Source of the DNA: Hyposmocoma kahamanoa
Taxonomy: Eukaryota > Arthropoda > Insecta > Lepidoptera > Cosmopterigidae
Reading direction: 5' to 3'
Assembly (NCBI RefSeq): GCF_003589595.1
Contig: NW_020653856.1
Coordinates: 710,653-774,652, forward strand
Length of the DNA: 64,000 nt
Shown here: piece by piece, positions 42,904 through 54,290 of the stretch
Position numbering within the stretch: the first letter of the stretch is position 1
Layout: the number at the start of each line of letters is the position of its first letter
Translations under genes and position numbers: made by a program
Notes under the pieces: model-generated
The model's database searches: none
Seen by the model: only the letters and a program-made list of their open reading frames with translations
What the model was told of the DNA's origin: nothing

Positions 42904-42912
42904 ATAATATAA

Positions 42913-43206
42913 TAGCGACATCTCTCGCCAGGACTGGTAGCTGTAAAGGTACTAACTGGGTGATAAATCTGTAATAGATTTCTCATAGATGGCGCTACGA
43001 CTAAAAAGTCGTTGAAAAGACCAAGTACAAAGACACAACGCAAGCACATAGAAAAATTCGTGAGGTCCGTTGGTTCGTTCCGTGGCTTAGTTGGTGTAGC
43101 GTCTGGCACGGTATGCAAGAAGACGTCGGTTCGAATCCGACCGGATCGAAGGAATTTTTTCTGAGTGTTTTTTCTGAGTGTTCGATCTTTGTATTAATAA
43201 TTATAA
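42913..43206 (+). mobile_element. SINE-D copy with leader and small tandem duplication
   Basis: The leader ACATCTCTCGCCAGGACTGG is like that at 20.9 kb. A-box GGCTTAGTTGG, B-box GGTTCGAATCC. TTTTTTCTGAGTG is present twice in a row at 43155-43180. Confidence 0.85.
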
Positions 43207-43364
43207 AAAATGAGGTATTGAAATAATATTTACATTTGTAACTGTACTGGTTTCTAAAATTAAAAAATGACGGTTTTATCACTGGAATTTAACAGCTAAA
43301 TGTGGATATAATAGTTTTACGCGGCGGCATGCTACGGAGACTGATTGATGACTTTACCATCTCA

Positions 43365-43490
43365 GTCAGCCGTGACCATAGAACCTATAAAAGACCCGAC
43401 ACATAGGTTTGTCTTAAAAACAAATATACGCGATGTAGATCATTCATTTTCAATGTGAAACAACCGCAAAAACCTAACAATTATTTTAAC
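43365..43490 (+). mobile_element. PLE terminal-region remnant
   Basis: CTCAGTCAGCCGTGACCATA, then CCTATAAAAGACCCGACAC, ACAAATATACGCGATG and CAACCGCAAAAACCTAA. The core motif is mutated. Confidence 0.65.
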
Positions 43491-43902
43491 TTGTCAGGAT
43501 TTAATATCTCATCCACATTTATACACTTTCACCGAACAATTGGTTTGAAAACAAACAAAAAGCCAAGGACGTAAGTTTCTTTTTCACTAAGTCTGTCCTA
43601 ACAGTGCAGCGGACTCAATTAACCAGAGTGTCCGTCTAAGCCAGCATTTGTCTTGACTCCCAGCGCACCAGAGGTGGCTGATAAATTGTTCTCTATTTAC
43701 ACGAGATAATCTTGAACTTCTCCTACAATACTAGCTATATTTTATAAACATGTGAACATGTAGGAGAATAGATTCTAATAGAAGGAACAATGACAAACTT
43801 AGATTCGTGTTTGATAAACAACTTTCGAATTCGGTTTTAGGTTCGAATAAGTTGTTACTTATTCGAATATAATGAAGTATTTCAAAGTTGTTTATCAAGT
43901 TA
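43491..43902. other. stretch without recognised feature
   Basis: AT-rich; a repeated CGAATTCGG/GGTTCGAATAA patch at 43825-43850. No gene. Confidence 0.45.
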
Positions 43903-43962
43903 AGCAGTAGAGCACTTTGTGAAACAGTTAATCCAGGGAAATACTGCCACTTTACATATTTC
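43903..43962 (+). repeat. family A 5' end fragment
   Basis: AGCAGTAGAGCACTTTGTG to CCACTTTACATATTTC, then unrelated CACACCCACAGACATAG. It keeps the 5' boundary and loses the rest. Confidence 0.75.
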
Positions 43963-44039
43963 ACACCCACAGACATAGACACACACACGCACATACATTG
44001 TTTCTTGTTATGTTACGCTTTATTTTGTGATATTATTTA

Positions 44040-44155
44040 CCGACGTTTCGGGCCCTTTACACGTCTCATGGTCAGTCAACCGTGACTTAAATCCGGAAAA
44101 ATAGTTCCATTTCCTATGTGTAACAATCGCGAAAACCTAAGAAATCGATATTGTA
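44040..44155. mobile_element. PLE fold-back fragment
   Basis: Minus-strand text CCGACGTTTCGGGCCC turns at CAACCGTGAC directly into plus-strand TTAAATCCGGAAAAATAG, ending AATCGCGAAAACCTAAGAA. This is the same inverted joining of end pieces as in the two intact insertions. Confidence 0.7.
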
Positions 44156-44601
44156 AAAAAAGTTCATAAAAAACCTTTATTCGCAACATCCACTATAATA
44201 AACTGAAATACATTCAAATTGTATTCTGTTGCACACACACCATTCAAAACACTACGCCAAAACCGCAATGCATAAGTGTCGTACAAGTGTACATTGAACC
44301 TAAAGTTTAGTTTTAAAAAATTCAAAACTCAAAACCTCTGTGGAGCTGCCTATAAAATGCATTATTAAAGCACTAGACGGTGTACAGACTAGTTAAAGTA
44401 TTTTACCGCCCACTTCTCTAATTAGAGTTGTGAGCTTTAGTATAAATCTCTGTCGATAATATGTTAACTTAAAATTATTAACTTTAGTTACGTTGTTACA
44501 TTTCTTATTTTTATTTTTCTTTATGATATTTGAAGCATTTGAAGAAATTTACCAGTATTCTGAATTTTGTTCTGCATTAGTTTATAGATTTGTAATAGAA
44601 T
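44156..44601. other. stretch without recognised feature
   Basis: AT-rich DNA; the target of the next MITE. Confidence 0.5.
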
Positions 44602-44887
44602 CATTGACTTACAATTATATGGACGTCGGGTCCGCGCTAAAAAGTGTCCAAACTTATAGGGCGTTAAAATCGTATACAGAGCGTCATTCACGCTTTAGTC
44701 TTCGTTTGTTCGACTGACAGCGAAGCAAGCAAAATTAGACAGTACTGCGATGACATTACAATTTAAATTCAACGTTTTAGCTTTTTCATATTCCTTTACA
44801 TGTCACTACGTTTAAAAAAGTTGACTTGGGACATTTTTTTCGTGGTTTTTGTATTAGACCCGTCGTCCATTTATTTGTAAGTCAATG
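44602..44887. mobile_element. hAT-like MITE, copy 2 (286 bp)
   Basis: The ends are the same as at 32.4 kb. AATAGAAT flanks it perfectly (44594-44601 and 44888-44895). I count about five differences from copy 1, about 98 percent identity by eye. The 74-codon frame over its left half is chance. Confidence 0.92.
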
Positions 44888-45316
44888 AATAGAATACAAT
44901 AATTCACAAATAAATATTATGAATTATAAATAATTATACAAAAATGTTGAGAATTCTTTTGTTCGATACATATATAAAAATAATGTTAATGGAATTTACC
45001 ATCGATATTGCAAACATCAGGTGCTCATCTCTAAATTCCCTATAGAGCAACTTTTATCCGAACAGTGCCGCAAATCGAGTTACAAGTTCACATTTTGTCG
45101 AGCGCCGATTCCATATGAGGACCACTATGCACTGATTATATTTGTTAATTTCATTATAAAATATCAGTTACTTTTTCGTGCACTATATACGTATATTCTA
45201 TCCTATATATTACATCCTCTATAACACGTTGGTGGAAATTTATGCAGAACTAAATTATTTAGTCGTGACGACCTCGAATACTGTGTTGGGTATGACAGAA
45301 AAAGCATGAAAGTAGG
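44888..45316. other. stretch without recognised feature
   Basis: A 67-codon frame (45021-45224) has no known domain. Confidence 0.45.
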
Positions 45317-45555
45317 GTTTTTTTAATGACACCAAATGACGGAACCTGTGCGTGGTGGTAAACTACACGCCTGTCCATAGCAGTTGCAGTGCCACTCAGA
45401 GCTTTAAATCGCAAAGATTTGTGAAGACATAAGTTGACAAGACTAATGTGCCTCACATTACTGCCTGGCGGCAGAAATAGGTAAGGTGGCAATATCTCTC
45501 TGGACGTACTCTTTCACAAGGATCTCTACTCGTGACATAGATACTGCTGCTAAAA
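45317..45555 (-). repeat. family A copy, shortened
   Basis: TTTTAATGACACCAAATGAC to GATACTGCTGCTAAAAATAA, with the central part from CAGATC to CTGTAATTTC missing. The following AATAATACCCAAACCTTTCA is shared with the flank of the 24.9-kb copy. Confidence 0.8.
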
Positions 45556-45763
45556 ATAATACCCAAACCTTTCACTTCATACGTCATAGTGTCACATATA
45601 TCTCACGTGTCATATAGAGGCGTTAACCCCCGGCAACGGCCCAGCCGTCCGGGGTCAAGAACTCAGTTTCAAGAACCAGCGAACTATTGTTCGATATCGT
45701 ATCGAGTGATACGCCTCAGAAATTCAACTGTTGTTCAAGTACCAAATTGTTAAATATTGATAA

Positions 45764-46003
45764 ACAACTACTTCCACCTTGCCCATTTCTGCAGCCAATG
45801 AGCAATGTGGGCATTACTGCGTTCCGGTTTGGAAGGGTAAGGGTGCTGGTGAAATTACGGGCACATGAGATTTGTCAACTTATGTCTCAGGTCGACGGGC
45901 GCAGTGACAGCGCCCCTAAGATCTTTACGATTTGAAGCTCTGAGTGATACTGGAACTGCTATGGACAAGCGTGTCGCTTACCATTAGGTGCACGACTTAT
46001 TCG
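45764..46003 (+). repeat. family A copy, near full length, 5' end lost
   Basis: TACTTCCACCTTGCCCATTT to CACGACTTATTCGTC; it is joined to an RTE-like tail instead of its own A-rich end. Confidence 0.8.
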
Positions 46004-46005
46004 TC

Positions 46006-46085
46006 TATAGCTATGGCCTAAACCCTCGCCAGCGAAGAGACTCGTGTCCAGCAGTGGGACATATAAATGAGTTGATGATGGTGTA
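46006..46085 (+). mobile_element. RTE-like 3' tail
   Basis: TATGGCCTAAACCCTCGCC, GTCCAGCAGTGGGACATA, GAGTTGATGATGGTG. This is the forward form of the tail seen in the SINE-F composites. Confidence 0.6.
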
Positions 46086-46679
46086 AAAAACAATTGGGAT
46101 TATTTCGGTAGAAGCCCTGCATGCTGATATTACTATAATTTAAATCAACGCCGAACTACGTGACTTCTTAAACATTTATAACTTTCATAATAAGATAGCA
46201 AACCAATATATATGTAGGAATTGTGAGTATAAGGATTTCGCGACCCCTTCTCGGTCGGGTATTTGTATAATTTCCAATTAAGTGGAAACTTTGCTGCCAG
46301 ACCGATGTTCCAAAGGCGCTCTTTACATCCTTTAGAACTTTAGAATATCAACCTATATCTCACTAACTAATTCACGTTACTTTTAACGTATAAGAATATA
46401 AAGATTTAATAGCCTGGCTATACTTTCTTGGCAAAATCGTAATTACTTCGAAGAATACTTTCAGTGTACTAATATAGCGCATTAAATGTACGGTGCCTTC
46501 TTACGTGCAGTACCAGAGCGTAACCATGAATCGAGCTTTAGAAGAAGACGATCGGCTGACTTCGGTGTTGTAGAACGTCGTCTCTATCACGCACACATTT
46601 TTTTCTATAATGTCAAATTTTCTTACTGAAACTTTGTTTCAAAACCGTGTTCTGATTACTTAGTTTTAATCATCAACGC
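46086..46679. other. stretch without recognised feature
   Basis: No coding block could be joined to the RNase H fragment that follows. Confidence 0.45.
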
Positions 46680-46949
46680 ATTATACATCCAGCTGCACAC
46701 AACACCGTATTCCAGGCTGAATGCATGGGTATCAAGTTGGCGGCAGAAGCAGTCATAGCGAGAACAGTAAAGATTCACTCCATTCGAATACTCTCCGACA
46801 GCATGTCAGTACTTCAAGCACTGAACGGCTATGACATAAACTCAGGGCTCATTTATGAATGCCATCAAGCACTCATGGAGGTATGTATACACAACCACGT
46901 AACTCTACATTGGATTAAAGGACCAATGGTCCAGAACAACTATACATAA
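46680..46949 (+). pseudogene. RNase H domain remnant of a retrotransposon
   Basis: From 46686 the frame reads HPAAHNTVFQAECMGIKLAA, then IRILSDSMSVLQALNGYD, then LIYECHQALMEVC and VTLHWIKGP, stopping at 46947. QAE and SDS carry the second and third catalytic acids of RNase H. The first Asp (the TDGS block) and the last Asp/His region (GHxGxxGNE) are absent, so the domain is incomplete. The spacing and the QAECMGI text match RNase H domains that follow the RT in I- and R1-like non-LTR elements. No RT is found upstream, and downstream sequence is low-complexity. Confidence 0.75.
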
Positions 46950-47180
46950 AGTTACAAAAATTTCACTTAATAACACATGAACTACCCGGTTTGTAGACAG
47001 GCGAAGGTAGCACTCCCAACGCTCAACGCCAGTCTATCTCGAATAATAATTTAACTCAAGGCGAGAGCTTCGCACTCTAACTGCCACCCTAACGGTATGA
47101 CCCGTCCATACAATAAACACCTTTTCAATTGCCAGCAAACCGAGGAGGCTGCCACGATTCCTGGAGGAGCTTGGGTGGCA

Positions 47181-47222
47181 CGAGAGAGAGAGAGAGCGAG
47201 AGAGAGAGAGAGAGAGAGAGAC
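47181..47222. repeat. (GA)n microsatellite
   Basis: About 20 GA units with one GAGAGC interruption. Long Ser/Leu- and Arg/Glu-rich frames on both strands around it (47034-47500) are produced by this repeat and are not genes. Confidence 0.9.
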
Positions 47223-48361
47223 AGAGCACCCAACACACGCAAAATAAGCGCCTTGACGTCGAGTTGCGGACACCAGCCCGTTACACCAAGTACCAAGTAC
47301 ATCCAGCTGCTGGGCACTGTCGCCTCTATGGAGAAGTTTGTGACCGAAAGGTTGAGTAATAGTGATTGAAAGTACGCTCGGTCAACATAAATACTGCTTA
47401 TTGTAGAAATAAGGAAAGAGAAGGTACATGGAGGGGAAAGAACGGGTAAAGTAAAGGCTGTTACAAAACATAGTGATATAAAAAACAGATACAATGGCAA
47501 TAAATGCTCCCATACAACATTTAATGTAAGTAAACTTACCCTAAAAGAGCCTGTTTTCGTACAAATACTTATGTTCTATAAGTAGTTATGTTATTCAATG
47601 GTATAACTAATCAGAATTCTAAGTAAAGGCGAGCACGTGTGCTCCCTTCGGAAATTTGGTAGAGGGTGGCGACGGAAAGAAGAAAAGTAAGAGTGATGAC
47701 GAAAAGGGATTAAATAGCGATTCAAAATTTCAAAAGTAAGTGGTCAGGAACCAGAGAAAAAGGTGATAAAAAGGTGCGATGACGATGAAAGAGGTCGCAA
47801 CTTCACAAGTTTAAGACCATAACCCGCAAAGTAGACTAATGCGGGTTGGCATGCCAGATATTCCAAGAAGTCGTAGATATTTTCCAACTTTGAAGTTTCA
47901 TTGCGATAGTAAACTTATACTGATGTATACAAGTATATTACTATAAGCCGAACTCTAAGCCTACCTCGAGTTAACAAAATGCATGTATAGCTATTAAATT
48001 TCAAACGAAATACGTACGTTCTGTTGCAAACGAAATCGACCGTTATATAGTACATCAAAGAGTATAAAATTCCTGTTATTTACTTTACAAAGTATTAAAA
48101 CTAGTTACAAAGTAACTATTTCTAGGTTAAACATGAAGAGGGGCCGAACTAATAGGGCTGAGAGAGGGTAGCGACTGCAAACCAATTATTTATTAATTTT
48201 ATTCATGAGATTTGAAAACATGTTAACTCAACAACCGGATCAATTCCGATGCACCTTTGACTTTGCTACATAAAGGTAGAAAAATTTATATATGGCCGCA
48301 CCCTGGGGGTTTTTATATACAACGCGAGGTTTGGATGCCTGCCTATTACTTTGGAAAACGT
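47223..48361. other. 1.1-kb stretch without recognised feature
   Basis: A trace, GGGCACTGTCGCCTCTATGG at 47310-47329, could be the part after RNase H of the same element, but the match is too weak to call. Confidence 0.45.
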
Positions 48362-48752
48362 ACAGTCAAAGTCAAACAATCGTTTATTCCATAGGTAAAA
48401 TAAATTTACACTTGAAAACGTCATTTCTAAGCTGCTGATTTCCTTGGGAAGAACGGGCAAGAAACTCTATTGCACTTTTCAAATAAAATTAAATGCTATG
48501 GAATACACTTTGAATCAAATTAGTGTGGAATCTAGAGCCGTGTCGTCTTTCCATACATCTTTATCTACCACGTAGTCTGTAATAATGACTTTTCAATAAA
48601 CATATTTTTAATGTAGTTTTTAAACTTGAGAAATGTTAGTCTTATTGTGCTCGAGAATCTTAGAAACGTATACAGTTCCCCATAAAAGAGTTGTTTACCT
48701 TGGTTAAACGAAATCGTGGTACCGTGAGTTTGGACTTAGCTTTAAGGTTATC
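48362..48752 (-). mobile_element. third copy of the 12-kb non-LTR family, 3' end only
   Basis: GTCAAAGTCAAACAATCG (the hexamer tail reversed) to GTACCGTGAGTTTGGACTTAG. The coding part is shifted by small deletions (for example TAGTCTGTAATAATGAC). It interrupts the mariner remnant that starts at 48753. Confidence 0.85.
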
Positions 48753-49071
48753 CATTTGCAATCTTTTCTCATTTCCAATCAGAACATCAAAACTTGTCGA
48801 ATTATTCTACGTATTATTGCCACACCCTCCGAACTCACCAGATTTGGCCCCATTTGGCTTTTTTACCGATTTGCATCAAAAGAGGAAGAGATAGCTAAAA
48901 CAAAGGCTTATTTTTCAGTTTGACAAAAAATCCTAGGGTCGAAGACGTTGGAATATAATATAGGTCAAGGTGTATAGAGTTAAAAGGAGATTGTGTAGAA
49001 AAATAAACCATGATTAAAATAAATGTTTTTTTTCCTTCTCAAAATCACGGAGTCATCAAACTGTCTTCGTA
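48753..49071 (+). pseudogene. mariner-type transposase remnant with right inverted repeat
   Basis: The frame around 48820-48875 reads LPHPPNSPDLAPFGFF, the HPPYSPDLAPxDFF signature around the last catalytic Asp of mariner transposases (here Asp in SPD is kept, the following Ser-Asp is changed to FG). Downstream YFS...ILGSKTLEYN, stop, SxKEIV, stop, KNK lines up with the C-terminal LE...KCI.LKGDYVEK end. The sequence TCAAACTGTCTTCGTA at 49056-49071 is the right terminal repeat, matching TACGAGGGCGGTTTGA at 54937. The 5' half is lost where the non-LTR copy joins. Dead copy. Confidence 0.78.
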
Positions 49072-49599
49072 CATATTATTACCTAACTTTATAGTAATGT
49101 ATTGTAGGAGACTGGAGCCCAAACTAAGCATACCTCGTGATATTGGCCTCCTGGCATCCAACCCTTAGAGCTGCAACGTAGCAGATGACCATCAAACATG
49201 GCTAATTACCATCCCATTTGAATTAGCCTTCAAATAAAATTAAAAATCCAAAAAATAAGAAGCTACGATGTCAAAGACAGCAAAGCCTTCAATTTATAAG
49301 TCCCCTCATTTTGCGTCGGGGGTTAAAAAAGGTGTGCGACCAAAAAATAATCAACCAAGTGGATAGTAGAAAATTAGTTGCGAACTAGCTGTTTCTAGTT
49401 TAAACTCGAATGAAGGCCAGTCTGACAGCGCCGAGTGGAAGGTAGCGACCGTAAAACAAACCAATTATCCGAGGAGGAGGTACAACATGGCCGTTTTATA
49501 TAACACCAACTGGACTTTGATTTACTTAGTTAATGTCTTTTCAAGAGATTTATTGTTCCCACTGAGGCAAGGAAGGCAAGTTTTTTTATTGTAAAATAG
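49072..49599. other. stretch without recognised feature
   Basis: AT-rich; no signal. Confidence 0.5.
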
Positions 49600-49780
49600 A
49601 CGAACATTCGGGGAAGATAATAGAAAAATAGGAAAAAGAAGGAGAGAATGACAAAAATGGCGCACAGCGAACAAATAATGAAGAATATCTAAGCGAACAG
49701 CTACAAGAGCTGACTATGAAACGTGTGTAGTGGAGAAGGCTATATCGACAATAGCTTGGGTCTTTTAAACAGGATGATGA
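49600..49780 (+). pseudogene. decayed non-LTR C-terminus, sister of the 16.3-kb remnant
   Basis: GGGGAAGATAATAGAAAAAT, AATGGCGCACAGCGAAC, AGCTACAAGAGCTGACTATG and TGGAGAAGGCTATATCGAC match the two halves at 16.3 and 16.6 kb without the SINE between them. It ends in AGGATGATGATAGC. Confidence 0.6.
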
Positions 49781-49959
49781 TAGCACTTGAATAAACCCCC
49801 CAATTCTTCCTTCCCGATGCTTGCTACAAAGGAAAGGAATATACCACCTATGTAGCACATTACACCAAGTACCAAGTACTATCTATGTTTCCTGAAAGCT
49901 GCAACTTTTGTAATTATACACAGAATAGGGTGCTTTGCATTTATATTAAACGTAACTGG

Positions 49960-50115
49960 TTGATAATTTTGTCATCAAAGTCAGCCGTGACCTTGAGTCC
50001 TGTACAGGGCCTTGGTTTGTTGGTAAAAATCCGATCTGATGAAATTGATAAAAAAAAAATTGCTTTATTTCGTATGTGTAACAATCCCGAAGACTTAAGA
50101 ACATAATAGCTATAA
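49960..50115 (+). mobile_element. PLE terminal-region remnant
   Basis: CAAAGTCAGCCGTGACCTTG, CCTGTACAGGGCCTTGGTTT and TGTGTAACAATCCCGAAGAC. The GAAAC after the hairpin is deleted in this copy. Confidence 0.65.
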
Positions 50116-52249
50116 TTTCGTTTATTCAAGACTAGAGCGAATAGACATATTTTTAAACTAACGCGTGCCATGGTCAATCACACCGTTGCTTAACATGGGG
50201 TAAGATAGTGGTCAAGCGTGTGTTTATTATACATAAAAACAAACCAAAGTAAATGTATAGATTACAAATTCTTCTATATCGAAAACGATTTCGTAAACGA
50301 CGGAAATTGCCAATTTTTTCAATTCTCTTCGATTGAGTAGCATCATTCACAAATCTATATCTTATAAGTAAGAAATAGATTCGAAAATGGCGTGTAAAAC
50401 CAAGAAACGAAACATTACTGGATGAATTTGACAACGTTAACCAATGCAGGCGATGCGATTGCTATTGACAAGGGACTGGAGTTGAAAATCGCTTAAAAAC
50501 AAAAGCATGAAACCGAGAGATATTTAAAAACGATTAAATGCAGCGTTTTTGGGGTGAATTCGAGGCTCGAGGAGACATTCTCTTAATTCTTTTCCTGTTT
50601 CCCCCGAACTAAACTTTTCATTTTGCGGTTCTAAAGGTTTTTTGGGTAATTTCGATTAATTCGTCTATTTTACTACCATATTTTTGATGGTACAAACGTT
50701 TGTACCTAACGTGTACAGTTTCGAACATTCTAAGATCAAAACCAGTCCTGAAGTAAATTTAGAAAAAAGAGGAGACTATGGCATCTAAAATTAATTTAAA
50801 TTTAAAAGTCGCTAATTACCGCGTAAATTGTTTGTATAGCAATTGTACAGTGTTGTTCTCAAAACGAACCATAATTTTCCTTCTAAATATATTATTAGCT
50901 ATCAAGCTGTCCTAGGGTACTGTAAACAGCGGTGGAATACGAGTATATGTGGTTCTAGTGTAAACCGGGGTTAACGGTCTACCGGCTCTGATGCTACAAT
51001 ACGGATTGGAACAACAATTTTGTCGCACAAATAAGGAGGATCTTAAACGGCGTTTTTTCAAACAAACAAACAATTCACAATGATAATCGCGGATGAAAAC
51101 AACAGTAGAAGTGCGTTAAGCCTCGATTACTATCAGAACCGCTGTCGTCAAAACTAACTCATTCATAATTTGATACACCATTAAACGTTGAGAATGATTG
51201 ATCGTAGTTTCTAATTTAAAAAGTAATAACAAATTCTGGACTGTTAATACAATTTGGCATATCGTTGAAAGTTCACAGTTCAAGAATTGCAAATTACGAT
51301 AGTTACGTCTAATTTTATATTGAAATTTCAATCAAAGTGCTGCCATCTAGCGGTCAATAACTGAACGATGACTAATTCGAGATGTTTACTTAGTTCTCGA
51401 AAAAAGAAGCCAATTTATTAAACTTAAATAAAATAAGACTTATGATATAAAAACCAAAAACGTAACATAATAAGGCATTTTTACACGATTTTCGAGGTTT
51501 TGCGCATGATAGTTGACACGTCAATACCGTACAAAGGGAGAATAGCGAACTGAGCTTCAGTAGGTACATGGAACTCCGCGAACTGTTGCACACGTAACAA
51601 GCAAATTAAGTATTTCATAGTTGTGCTGTGACGCGATACATGCTGCCGTAGACGCATACCACACCTAGAGGCGCGGATAATGATTTTATACCGATTTATC
51701 GGATATCGAAGTTATAACAAGTAAAAGAACTAATATTAATTACTACTTCGGTAACTACTCTAGCAAACCATAAAGTTTTTAATGCCTGGGTCTGTCATTT
51801 AAAGAAAATAAACATCTTCAAAAATACGTCACGACAATCGTGTGTGTTATTATGTGGGCTGGTGATTTCGGTGTTTATTTATTGAAAACGTACCGTAAGT
51901 AGCGTTTTTTAAGTTTACCCTGAATATAAATGTTTATAAACTATACTTTGACGAGTAATTTCATGGTAAACGTTAGAACCACTCAAACGGAATATTATCA
52001 TATTTATCCAAGTACACCAAAAATTTCATTAGTGCTTTTTAAGTGCAGGATTTGCGATGTATTACTGCATTTTATTTGAGGTGTTTTTGTTGGTAGTACG
52101 GAGGGTATTTATTTAGCAATGCAGAATAATAATTTTTATTTATAAAAACTTGTATTTAAACTGAATGGTTTTGCGAAATGGTTTTGGAATGCGAAACCAA
52201 ATATTTTATTTAAATTAAATTTTGCGGTAGTAGGAGCGCATCGCGTGAG
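50116..52249. other. 2.1-kb stretch without recognised feature
   Basis: The longest repeat-free stretch. Short minus-strand frames (50174-50434, 51116-51331, 51390-51593) have no domain, and no splice-site or promoter claim can be supported. It may be host intergenic or intronic DNA. Confidence 0.5.
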
Positions 52250-52350
52250 CGGCTAGACATGGGGCCTGTACAGAGCCCGAAACATTAGCTTATTTGGCGA
52301 TAGTTTAATATCGTACGTGTAGCAATAGTGAAAATCTAAGAATTCGAGAA
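52250..52350 (+). mobile_element. PLE terminal-region remnant
   Basis: ACATGGGGCCTGTACAGAGC followed by CCGAAACATTAGCTTATTTG and GTAGCAATAGTGAAAATCTA. Short and diverged, but the hairpin-GAAAC arrangement is kept. Confidence 0.65.
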
Positions 52351-52400
52351 GAGAGTACATGTTTCTCCAGAAGGTATTATACTCACTTAATGATATTTTG

Positions 52401-52525
52401 ACGATCTCGGTGGCCTAACGGTTTACTGTGGGTGCAGGATGCGAAGGTCCCGGGTTCAATTCCCGGTAAGACCAATTTTTTGACTTGAATTTGAAATTGT
52501 CTAAATTAGTTCTGGTCTACGTGTC
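52401..52525 (+). mobile_element. SINE-E copy
   Basis: GATCTCGGTGGCCTAACGG (A-box), GGGTTCAATTCCCGG (B-box near 52451) and AGTTCTGGTCTACGTGTCC in the body. Confidence 0.75.
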
Positions 52526-53124
52526 CTCGAAAGTGCCTTAGAGTAAAATGTTTACCATCTATTATATGTTTAAAATCTTATAATGTTTACCACAAGTAGA
52601 ATATCTTATTATCCGCCAAAAACATTGAAATCAAAAAATAACATTACATTTCCCCTAGAGATAGAGAAAAGTGGCAGGTTGTTTATTTGTCAAGCTTGAC
52701 TCGAAAAATTTAATCCAACTCTATAGACCACTAATAGTGCCTAAGATCAAAACGGATCAAAGTCAAAAGTAACAAGCTTGATGTGCTCCCGACTATCCGA
52801 CTATTTCTATGGTCTAAATAGTTTAAATAATGAATATCTAAAAAAATTGCTACAATTTCTTATTTCAAGGTCATCAACCTCTACACACAATATAAGGAAG
52901 GAACCCGGGTAATAGCCGTCGGATTACTATCGCCTCATCTCTTTGTGAAAGCCGCAGCTTCAATTGAGCCTACGATTGACTTTTCTTTTTTTAGACGATT
53001 GAGGAAAAGCTTCTTTAATTTTTTTTAGAAATATTCTGCATACATCTAGACCGCCGTGCTATTTCAACAAAGTGTTTTTATTTTGATCTATTACTAGATA
53101 ATTATAACTGATATTTTTATACTT
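52526..53124. other. stretch without recognised feature
   Basis: AT-rich; no signal. Confidence 0.5.
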
Positions 53125-53310
53125 CTAAAAAATAACCTCAAAACTTTGCTTATCCGTTTTCGCTGTGTTTTGTTTTCATGAGAATTACATCTATATACTA
53201 AAGTTTTTTGAAATCAGTTAACGGAAAGTGGCTGAAATTCTAAAAAAGATCGAAATCGATTCACAAGTATCGGAGTTATCGCTTAATACACACACAAAAG
53301 AACCTTCTTT
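53125..53310 (-). repeat. family K copy, diverged
   Basis: On the minus strand: GATAACTCCGATACTTGTGA, ATCGATTTCGATC, TTCAGCCACTTTCCGTTAAC and AAGTTTTGAGGTTATTTTTT. The AACCGACTTC start is lost. Confidence 0.6.
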
Positions 53311-53821
53311 TTCATTCAGTTACAACACAAAAACAGTAATATAAATTAATTTTCAGAAAATAACACAACAAGGATATCTGTGACTTAGCTCATAGCTGAG
53401 ACTTCATTTTACTATAGCCGGTAATGTTTAAGAATGCAGCACAAATTAAAATTAATAATCAAAAATATTTACGAACAACTCATAAGGGACAGATTTAAAA
53501 AAAAGCATATTCCAGGATTCCTTGTCAAATAGCCATTATGAATAGTGCTGCCCAAATGTAAGACCTAAACGAGAATAAACTAGTTTTTGTTCTGATATAG
53601 CACACTTAATCGTAGTCTTGCTGTCGGTCTTGCTGCAAGATTTTCGGAAATGTGGCTTAGAAGGTAATTACGACCTCTTGTTACTTATCAAGCTATCATA
53701 TACATACGTTTGGTTCAGATTTTACAACAACGCATACAGATTAAATACATATTGACATAAGTATAGTGAATGCTAACGAAATAACAAAAAATAACTTTAC
53801 AATATTTATCTTTTACGTTTT
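53311..53821. other. stretch without recognised feature
   Basis: AT-rich; no signal. Confidence 0.5.
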
Positions 53822-54290
53822 TAAATAGCAGTAGAGCTCGTTGTGAAACAGTTTATCCAGAGAAGTACTGCCACTTTATCGATTTCTGTCGCCAAGCAGT
53901 AATGTGAGCATTACTGGGTCCCGGTTTTGAAGAGTCAAGGTGCTGGTGAAACCCCAGGTATATCATCAGCATCAGCCTATCGCAATTCACTGTTGGATAT
54001 AGACCTCTTCCAATGTGCGCCATTTCGCCCGGTCTTCGGCTTGTCGCATTCATCTGCTGCCAGCAACATTTTGCAAATCATCATACACTACGTTTTTCCC
54101 CCCATTGGTTGTGGGTTCATCGATAAATATGACCAACCCACTGCTATTTCCGCTTGCTTATTCTACCAGCTACATCGACGACCTTGGTTCTTTGTTAGAT
54201 AACACCTCATTGGCCTCATTTCAGGCACATGAGTTTTATGAAATTTGCAATGGCAGTGTCCCTAAAATGTTTGCTACCGCCACATCGATT
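53822..54290 (+). repeat. family A copy split by an RTE-tailed insertion
   Basis: The left part (53822-53957) is TAAATAGCAGTAGAGCTCG to TGCTGGTGAAACC. The right part (54218-54290) is CAGGCACATGAG to CAGTGTCCCTAAAATG. The 3' end is lost. Confidence 0.8.
53960..54217 (-). mobile_element. RTE-like 3' sequence inserted in family A
   Basis: TATATCATCAGCATCAGCC, then TTCACTGTTGGATATAGACC and GCGCCATTTCGCCCGGTC, the usual reversed text of an RTE 3' end. CCCAGG/TTCAGG around the ends may be the target duplication. The frames here (53927-54308) are not genes. Confidence 0.65.

Noticed and set aside
47034..47500. Overlapping frames of 76-149 codons on both strands
   Set aside because: They are driven by the (GA)n microsatellite, giving Ser/Leu or Arg/Glu runs; not genes.
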